Assembly (NCBI GenBank): GCA_937895785.1 | Contig: CALBKW010000076.1 | Coordinates: 1 to 6,652, forward strand | Direction: 5' to 3' | DNA length: 6,652 nucleotides | Source: an uncultured Candidatus Melainabacteria bacterium | Lineage (GTDB): Bacteria; Cyanobacteriota; Vampirovibrionia; Gastranaerophilales; Gastranaerophilaceae | Shown: one piece after another, positions 1 to 4,204 of the stretch | Layout of the letters: each line of letters starts with the position of its first letter | Position numbering within the stretch: the first letter of the stretch is position 1 | The notes under the pieces: generated by a model | Databases searched by the model: none | Seen by the model: only the letters and a program-made list of their open reading frames with translations | Told to the model about the DNA's origin: nothing | Translations under genes and position numbers: made by a program

Positions 1-238
1 CTTAAATTTAATAGCTTTAGCAATTTTATTTTTTGTTGTAAGAAAATTAAAATACTGTTTTGACGGGCTAATTTTTGCCTCATATATAATTTTATATTCA
101 ATAGTTCGCTTGATAATTGAATCAATGCGACTTGATAGCGCCCTAAACGTTGGTTCAACACACATTGCAACAATCGCAAGTGTGGTAATGATAGTTATTG
201 CTGTGGGATTTATCACTTACAAAGTGGTTAAAAAATAG
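1..238 (+). CDS. lgt: Prolipoprotein diacylglyceryl transferase, C-terminal part (5' end outside window)
   Basis: The frame entering at base 2 is open for 78 codons and stops with TAG at 236-238. Lgt is an inner-membrane enzyme that moves a diacylglyceryl group from phosphatidylglycerol to the lipobox cysteine of prolipoproteins, the first step of lipoprotein maturation. The visible peptide has a hydrophobic helix (about residues 1-13), a short basic loop (RKLK), a second helix leading into YSIVRLIIESMRLDS, and a final helix (HIATIASVVMIVIAVGF) ending in a lysine-rich tail (KVVKK). The R-x3-E-x2-R-x-D pattern (R36, E40, R43, D45 of the fragment) after an aromatic residue, followed by an I-A-x3-S helix, is the usual Lgt C-terminal signature. 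The active-site regions nearer the N-terminus are not in the window. The stop lies 3 bases from that of the convergent kinase gene. The family call rests on this one motif and the membrane pattern. Confidence 0.8.
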   Translation, partial: LNLIALAILFFVVRKLKYCFDGLIFASYIILYSIVRLIIESMRLDSALNVGSTHIATIASVVMIVIAVGFITYKVVKK

Positions 239-241
239 CTT

Positions 242-2146
242 TTATCTTTTTTCAAATGAGATTTCCCAACCGTCGTTGCCATTGTTTGAAGAAGCTAGTT
301 CTTGCACTTCGTCTTCTGTTTTTTTAGGCATTTCGTCTTGAGGTTCGTCGTCTTCAGTTTTTGGTGGATTGATTGGTAATCTGAAACCAAATGTAGAGCC
401 TTCACCAACCTTAGATTGAACGAAAACTTGACCTTGGTGGTGTTTTTCAACGGAAATCTTAACTAAGTGTAAACCAAGCCCTGTGCCTTTGATAGTGTGA
501 GTGTTGTTTTCAACGCGGAAGAATCTATCAAAAACTTTATCCAAATATTCAGGCGCAATACCTTGTCCTTGGTCTTCTACGCTAACTTCAACGTAATCGC
601 CAACTCTAGCGCGTTCAGCTCTGATTTTAATACGTTTGCCGTCTGGGGAATATTTAATCGCATTAGAAACAATGTTTGCAATAACACGTCTAATGCTGTC
701 TTTGTTGAATGGAATTTCTGGTAAATCAGGTTCTTTCATAACCGAAATCGTCAAATTATGTTCAGTTGCAAGAACCTTCATTTCATCAACTACGTCTTCA
801 ATTACAGGCATAATGTCTTGTTTTGTCTTTTCTAACTTAACGTTTTGTGATTCGTAACGTGAAAAATCAAGAATATCGTTAACCATACGGTTAAGACGGA
901 TAATTTCTTGGTTCATTACGCCGATAAATTCTTTCTGTGTATTGAAATCGAAGTCATTGCCGTAGTTATAAAGCGTATCAATGTAGCTTCTAAGAACTGT
1001 TACTGGAGTTCTTAATTCGTGAGAAACGTTTGAAATGAAGTGAGAACGCAAATTATCCATTTCAATTTCTTTTGTAACGTCGATTAATACGATAATGTAG
1101 CCCACATAATCTCTGTTTACAGAGAACATCGGTGACATTACAGCTTTTATAACTCGTTGATTTACTTCAATGTTAAACGCTAGAGGGCGTTGTTCCATAA
1201 CGTCTAGCGGTGTGTCTTTAAATTGTTCAATTCTATCTTTGAAACAAAGTTCACCGTTTGTATCGCAATATTGTTGGATTTTAGTTTTTAGAATTTCGCT
1301 CGGAGTTACATCAAGTAATTGTTGAGCGTGTTCATTCACTAAAATGACGTTGTCGTAGTTGTCACAAACAACAACACCGTTTGCAATACAAGCAAGGACT
1401 GCTTCTAATTTATTTTTTTCTAAAGTTAATTGTCCAATATTTTGTTCTTCAAATTGGTGAAGTTTTGTTGACATGTCATTAAACGCATCAAAAAGTTGTT
1501 TAACTTCTTTTGTCATGCCTTGAGATTCAACCTTAACTCCGAAAGTTCCAGATGAAATCTTTTTAACCCCGTCTTGAAGAACCTTTAATTCTTTAGTTGA
1601 AAGAATTGTTTGAGCAAGCATTACAAGCACGATTAAGCCCCAAGTTAAGGCAAATACCATAATTAAAGAGGTTGTTGTTGTGTCTGTAATGGCAGAAATA
1701 ATAGTTCCAGAAAGACCAACTATAACTGAACCAACATTTTTAGATTCAATGCCGTTTTTAAGTTGCATAGGTGAGCTTACAACGATTTTTGCGTGGTTAG
1801 CTCTATTTGAGTAGTCTTCTTTACTTGAATATATAGTCTTTCCGTCTTGAGCTTTAAATTCAATAAATGCGATATCATCGTTGCTGCCTAAAATTGACAA
1901 TGAATGAGAGCGCAAAGTGTCATATTTGCTAAGTTCTGGGATATCTTTTGTGATTTCGACAGATTCAATCGCAAGAGTTTTAGATATAATTTGACCGAAG
2001 TTTTTATATCCAACATCTAAATTTTTATGGATTTTAGAAACGGCAAAGCATGTAAGGCAAACCATTACTATCGTTGTTGATAGTAGCCCCAATACAATTA
2101 GACGATTTTGTGTAGTCTTAAAAAGACCGTTAATCCCATTAATCAT
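242..2146 (-). CDS. Membrane sensor histidine kinase (HAMP-PAS-HisKA-HATPase), NblS/WalK-like
   Basis: A 634-residue kinase if started at the ATG at 2146-2144 (MINGINGLF). It should sense an extracytoplasmic or membrane signal and pass phosphate to a response regulator that is not encoded in this window. Order: membrane helix 1 (about residues 15-37); an extracytoplasmic domain of roughly 120 residues with a PDC/Cache-like strand pattern (IAFIEF, GKTIYSS, VGSVIVGLS); membrane helix 2 (about 160-182); HAMP (about 183-233); PAS (about 240-358); HisKA with the H-box SNVSHELRTP and phospho-acceptor His376 (bases 1019-1021); HATPase with N-box NIVSNAIKYSP, G1 DQGQG, F-box FDRFF and G2 GTGLGLHLV. 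All catalytic motifs look intact. The stretch after the H-box (SYIDTLYNYGNDF, then RLNRMVNDILDFSRYES) resembles cyanobacterial NblS/Hik33, so that subfamily is my best guess. The last 40 or so residues are an acidic, low-complexity tail ending WEISFEKR. The frame is open upstream to 2362 and another ATG lies at 2200-2198. I prefer 2146 because it puts a short N-terminus before helix 1 and directly follows a strong -10 box. No Shine-Dalgarno sequence is visible at either ATG. Confidence 0.9.
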   Translation of the reverse strand: MINGINGLFKTTQNRLIVLGLLSTTIVMVCLTCFAVSKIHKNLDVGYKNFGQIISKTLAIESVEITKDIPELSKYDTLRSHSLSILGSNDDIAFIEFKAQDGKTIYSSKEDYSNRANHAKIVVSSPMQLKNGIESKNVGSVIVGLSGTIISAITDTTTTSLIMVFALTWGLIVLVMLAQTILSTKELKVLQDGVKKISSGTFGVKVESQGMTKEVKQLFDAFNDMSTKLHQFEEQNIGQLTLEKNKLEAVLACIANGVVVCDNYDNVILVNEHAQQLLDVTPSEILKTKIQQYCDTNGELCFKDRIEQFKDTPLDVMEQRPLAFNIEVNQRVIKAVMSPMFSVNRDYVGYIIVLIDVTKEIEMDNLRSHFISNVSHELRTPVTVLRSYIDTLYNYGNDFDFNTQKEFIGVMNQEIIRLNRMVNDILDFSRYESQNVKLEKTKQDIMPVIEDVVDEMKVLATEHNLTISVMKEPDLPEIPFNKDSIRRVIANIVSNAIKYSPDGKRIKIRAERARVGDYVEVSVEDQGQGIAPEYLDKVFDRFFRVENNTHTIKGTGLGLHLVKISVEKHHQGQVFVQSKVGEGSTFGFRLPINPPKTEDDEPQDEMPKKTEDEVQELASSNNGNDGWEISFEKR

Positions 2147-2152
2147 ATAAAA

Positions 2153-2181
2153 ATTATACCATGTAATAACATTATGAGCAA
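2153..2181 (-). promoter_or_regulatory. Predicted extended -10 promoter for the histidine kinase
   Basis: On the minus strand a perfect TATAAT lies at 2158-2153, preceded by TGG so that it forms the extended -10 element TGnTATAAT. A partial -35 (TTGCTC, 2181-2176) is placed exactly 17 bases upstream. Initiation about 7 bases past the -10 would fall on or next to the A of the kinase ATG at 2146, predicting a leaderless or nearly leaderless mRNA. If the kinase instead starts at 2200, this element would lie inside the gene. AT-rich DNA gives chance TATAAT matches, but the TG extension and spacing make this one credible. Confidence 0.55.
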
Positions 2182-2240
2182 ATTTATTAATATTTTCCAT
2201 GCCAAAAATAAAGTTGACTTTCAAAATAAATTTATTAATA
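2180..2240. repeat. Exact 13-bp direct repeat pair in the divergent intergenic region
   Basis: AAATTTATTAATA occurs at 2180-2192 and again at 2228-2240, 48 bp start to start, matching over exactly 13 bases. The second copy overlaps a perfect 12-bp palindrome (AATAAATTTATT, 2225-2236). One copy overlaps the predicted -35 of the kinase promoter. The other fills most of the spacer of the plus-strand promoter and its last two bases enter the -10 box. The placement suits a regulator-binding pair, but the AT-only content means chance cannot be excluded. Confidence 0.4.
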
Positions 2241-2270
2241 AGATTGTATGATGGAAATATTGAATAAATT
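2181..2270. repeat. Imperfect 20-bp inverted repeat flanking the divergent control region
   Basis: The minus strand read from 2200 to 2181 and the plus strand read from 2251 to 2270 are identical at 16 of 20 positions without gaps, and nearly identical if one base is allowed to slip. Both arms begin with ATGGAAA and end with AATAAATT; 50 bp (2201-2250) lie between them. The plus arm is the start of the FlhA-like gene (MEILNK). The minus arm begins at an alternative in-frame ATG of the kinase (MENINK). It could be a regulatory inverted repeat, a relic of duplication, or chance in AT-rich DNA. Confidence 0.4.
2214..2244 (+). promoter_or_regulatory. Predicted sigma-70-type promoter for the FlhA-like gene
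   Basis: A good -35 (TTGACT, 2214-2219, five of six consensus bases) is followed by a weaker -10 (TAAGAT, 2239-2244, four of six) with a 19-bp spacer, longer than the ideal 17. Initiation about 7 bases past the -10 would fall at 2251, the A of the second of two tandem ATG codons (2248 and 2251). No Shine-Dalgarno sequence is visible before either ATG, so this mRNA may be leaderless, mirroring the kinase promoter on the other strand. Confidence 0.45.
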
Positions 2271-2886
2271 ATTAAAACTGAATAAAAAGAAGAAATCCAA
2301 ACCGTCTGTTTACGACCAAATTGACAACTTGTTTGATGATTTGACTGTTGATGAATTATCAATCAAGGTTGGAAGCGACTTGGTAGACTTTGCTGAAGAA
2401 TTGTGTAATCGTATTACACAACTACGTGACGATATAGCAGACGAATGTGGCTATATTATCCCACCAGTAAGGATTTTAGATGATACAAGTATGCAAGAAA
2501 ATCAATTCTGTATATTTGTTCGTAATAATCCTTGCAGAGTCGGCTATACTATACCAACGCTGGATTATGCTTGTGAAGAGATAATCAATGAACTTAGAGA
2601 TGTATGTTTTGAGCATATTGATGTGGTCTTTTCAACTGCTCTTACTGAAAAGTACATAGAACGTGCATCAAGAAACAACGGCGGTTTGGTTTACTTTGTA
2701 ACTCATTTTTTGCCTGTAACTGGTATAAAATATGTGCTTACAAACCTGATTAAAAACGGAAAATCAATTAAAGATATTGATAATGTTTTTGCACAAATTT
2801 GTGAGCAAGCCTCAAAAGATAGAGATACTTGCTATTTACGTAATCCTAAAATCGTGTTTGAACGTGTAAACGCAGAAATTAAATAG
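2248..2886 (+). CDS. Stand-alone FlhA/FHIPEP cytoplasmic-domain-like protein, no membrane region
   Basis: A 212-residue soluble protein with no signal peptide or membrane helix. After a short lysine-rich N-terminus (residues 1-19, with KKKKSK) comes a stretch like subdomain D1 of FlhA_C: ELSIKVGSDLVDFAEE, then LCNRITQLRDDIADECGY, then IIPPVRILDD (70-79; IPPVR at bases 2458-2472), then MQENQFCIFV. FHIPEP proteins have the same order: a glycine-containing ELGY segment, LxxRIxxLRxxxAxExGF, VPPVRIRDN and LxPNEYxI. Later, VVFSTALTEKYIERA resembles their VxATHLxExIxxxA helix, and ITGIKYVLTNLI-type residues (159-168) with GKSIKDIDNVFAQI resemble the VLQNLLxExVSIRDLxTILE region. FlhA is about 690 residues with an eight-helix membrane half and a cytoplasmic half near 345 residues. 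Here the membrane half and most of subdomain D2 are absent. Eight cysteines are present (53, 67, 88, 96, 109, 120, 185, 195). The family link is mine from motif order; the function is unknown, and a role in export or scaffolding is speculation. The gene is divergent from the kinase and overlaps the end of scpB by 8 bases. The start could equally be the ATG at 2251. Confidence 0.75.
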   Translation: MMEILNKLLKLNKKKKSKPSVYDQIDNLFDDLTVDELSIKVGSDLVDFAEELCNRITQLRDDIADECGYIIPPVRILDDTSMQENQFCIFVRNNPCRVGYTIPTLDYACEEIINELRDVCFEHIDVVFSTALTEKYIERASRNNGGLVYFVTHFLPVTGIKYVLTNLIKNGKSIKDIDNVFAQICEQASKDRDTCYLRNPKIVFERVNAEIK

Positions 2887-3442
2887 CTTCTTCGTCGTTA
2901 GAAGGTTCTGTTGGTAGGATAGCTGTAGGCTCGTCATCGTCAGTAATACCTTTATCAACTTCAAGGATTCTTGCAAGAGTTTTTGCATCGCCTTTAAGTT
3001 TAAAGTATTCTGCAAATTTTGGTGTAGTTTTGATATTAAAAGAACGACCATTCTTGTCTTTGTGACGAGAAATTAATCCCATATCCAAAAGTTCTTTAAC
3101 GTGTTCATAAGCGTTTGCACCTCTAATTTCCTTCAAATAAGATTGTCGGATAGGTTCTTTTAGAGCTATAACTGTTAAGGTTCTTAATGCTGCTGGTTTT
3201 AAATCAACAGGGCAAAGCTTTTCAACGATGTCCATGTGTTCTTCTTTTACTTGTAGAATATAACCGTTTTCATCGTCAATTTCAAGCGCACCTTCGCGTG
3301 AAGAATAGTCCATGATTAACTCAAGCATCGCTTCTTCAATGCTGTCGTTATCAGTTTCTAATATTTCTGCTATCTCACTTGTTTGTAGGGCTTTACCTGT
3401 TGTGAATAAAACCGCTTCAATTCTTGCTTTTAGCTTTTCCAT
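2879..3442 (-). CDS. scpB: Segregation and condensation protein B
   Basis: A 187-residue ScpB, the winged-helix subunit that dimerises and binds the linker of the kleisin ScpA in the SMC-ScpAB condensin. The first winged helix starts at once (LKARIEAVLFTTGKALQTSEIAEIL, with the family's EAxLFxxGxxL pattern at about residues 9-19). The second is marked by DLKPAALRTLTVIALKEPIRQ (80-100), EIRGAN (105-110) and ELLDMGLISR (117-126), then the strand NGRSFNIKTTPKFAEYFKL (131-149), where canonical ScpB has GRPxxYxTTxxFLxxFGL. The last 20 or so residues are an acidic tail typical of the family. The ATG shares its A with the scpA stop codon (TAATG), with a GGTGAAAG Shine-Dalgarno-like sequence in front. 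It is the last gene of the smc-scpA-scpB cluster, and its 3' end overlaps the convergent FlhA-like gene by 8 bases. Confidence 0.93.
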   Translation of the reverse strand: MEKLKARIEAVLFTTGKALQTSEIAEILETDNDSIEEAMLELIMDYSSREGALEIDDENGYILQVKEEHMDIVEKLCPVDLKPAALRTLTVIALKEPIRQSYLKEIRGANAYEHVKELLDMGLISRHKDKNGRSFNIKTTPKFAEYFKLKGDAKTLARILEVDKGITDDDEPTAILPTEPSNDEEAI

Positions 3443-3454
3443 TACGCTTTCACC
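3440..3454 (-). promoter_or_regulatory. scpB ribosome binding site and TAATG translational coupling junction
   Basis: On the minus strand GGTGAAAG (3454-3447) lies 4 bases before the scpB ATG (3442-3440). The scpA stop TAA (3444-3442) overlaps that ATG by one base, a standard arrangement for termination-reinitiation, which would keep ScpA and ScpB in fixed proportion. The ScpA start at 4200 has only a weak AAGAG 9 bases before it. Confidence 0.6.
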
Positions 3455-4200
3455 ACATATAAGTCTGAGTAAAATTCATCTTGCTCAAGGTCGCATTTGC
3501 CTTCTGCTGTCAAGAATAACAAGGCAATAAACGCTGTAACCTTACTCATACCGATTGATACAAGTTCGTGAAGTTCTACTTTTTCCTCTTTGTTAAATAT
3601 TTTTTCTAATTTAGCTTGAATTGCTTGAACAGAGTTTTCAATAAATTCTTCGTGAGCTAAATTTACGATGTCTTCTGCTGACAAGTTTGCATAGTTACGA
3701 ACACGTCTTTTTGCACGTTCGTGTGCTTGTTTTAGAGATTGTTTTTTCTCTAACATTTCATAAAACTCTAATTGTCTAATCAAGTCTTTCAAGGTAACAG
3801 TACGGTTACGATTGATTTTTACGCTTGTACGACGTTGCAAAACCTCGTTAAATGAGATTACATTGTTTGTTGGAGGTTCGTAATTGTCGATAATTTCGTC
3901 ATCTGTCAATTCGTAATCGTCTTGATTTTCGTCTTCAAAATCAAAAATATCGTTACCTTCAAGTACGTTTGATTTAAGTCTTAAAAGAATTGATGCAAAT
4001 AAGAAAGTTTTGCCTGTAGCTCTAAGATTTTGGGCTTTCATTTCAAAAAGGTGGGCAAGGTATTTGTCGGTAACATCAACGATGTCAATGTTCCAAGGGT
4101 CAATTTTGCCCGATTTTGCCATTTGAACTAAGATTTCAATACCTTCCGATTGAAACGATTTTTCTTGTTCTAAATTTTCTAATTTGAATGCTTCTGTCAT
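3442..4200 (-). CDS. scpA: Segregation and condensation protein A (kleisin)
   Basis: A 252-residue ScpA, the kleisin that bridges the two heads of the SMC dimer and recruits ScpB. The N-terminal domain (residues 13-80) carries the family pattern FQSEGIEILVQMAKSGKIDPWNIDIVDVTDKYL in pieces: GIEIL-x2-M, then KIDPWNIDIVDV (32-43), then the helix LRATGKTFLFASILLRLKSNVL (59-80) that normally contacts the SMC neck. The KIDPWNIDI version is closer to cyanobacterial and archaeal ScpA than to the Bacillus KIDIxDIPI version. Residues 84-110 form a very acidic linker. A helical middle follows (LKDLIRQLEFYEML, then QAHERAKRRVRNY). The C-terminal winged helix (about 205-252: KVELHELVSIGMSKVTAFIALLFL, then GKCDLEQDEFYSDLYV) is where the second SMC head binds. 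The start lies 4 bases after the smc stop codon, and the gene runs directly into scpB. Length is normal for the family. Confidence 0.93.
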   Translation of the reverse strand: MTEAFKLENLEQEKSFQSEGIEILVQMAKSGKIDPWNIDIVDVTDKYLAHLFEMKAQNLRATGKTFLFASILLRLKSNVLEGNDIFDFEDENQDDYELTDDEIIDNYEPPTNNVISFNEVLQRRTSVKINRNRTVTLKDLIRQLEFYEMLEKKQSLKQAHERAKRRVRNYANLSAEDIVNLAHEEFIENSVQAIQAKLEKIFNKEEKVELHELVSIGMSKVTAFIALLFLTAEGKCDLEQDEFYSDLYVVKA

Positions 4201-4204
4201 ATTA

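Noticed and set aside
497..857. Two plus-strand frames (75 and 73 codons) antisense to the kinase
   Set aside because: They are opposite-strand shadows of the conserved ATPase domain of the kinase, without start signals or recognisable protein features.
2147..2362. N-terminal extension of the kinase frame up to 2362, including the ATG at 2200
   Set aside because: The part above 2247 is antisense to the FlhA-like gene, and the whole extension crosses both predicted promoters. It adds 72 residues with no recognisable domain before an otherwise normal N-terminus. The ATG at 2200 cannot be fully excluded.
2887..2904. Possible terminator hairpin CTTCT...AGAAG after the FlhA-like gene
   Set aside because: The stem has only 5 pairs with an 8-base loop and no following T-run, and it lies within the scpB coding sequence.
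2836..3051. 71-codon minus-strand frame overlapping scpB
   Set aside because: It lies in another frame of scpB and the end of the FlhA-like gene, both well supported, and its product shows no family features.
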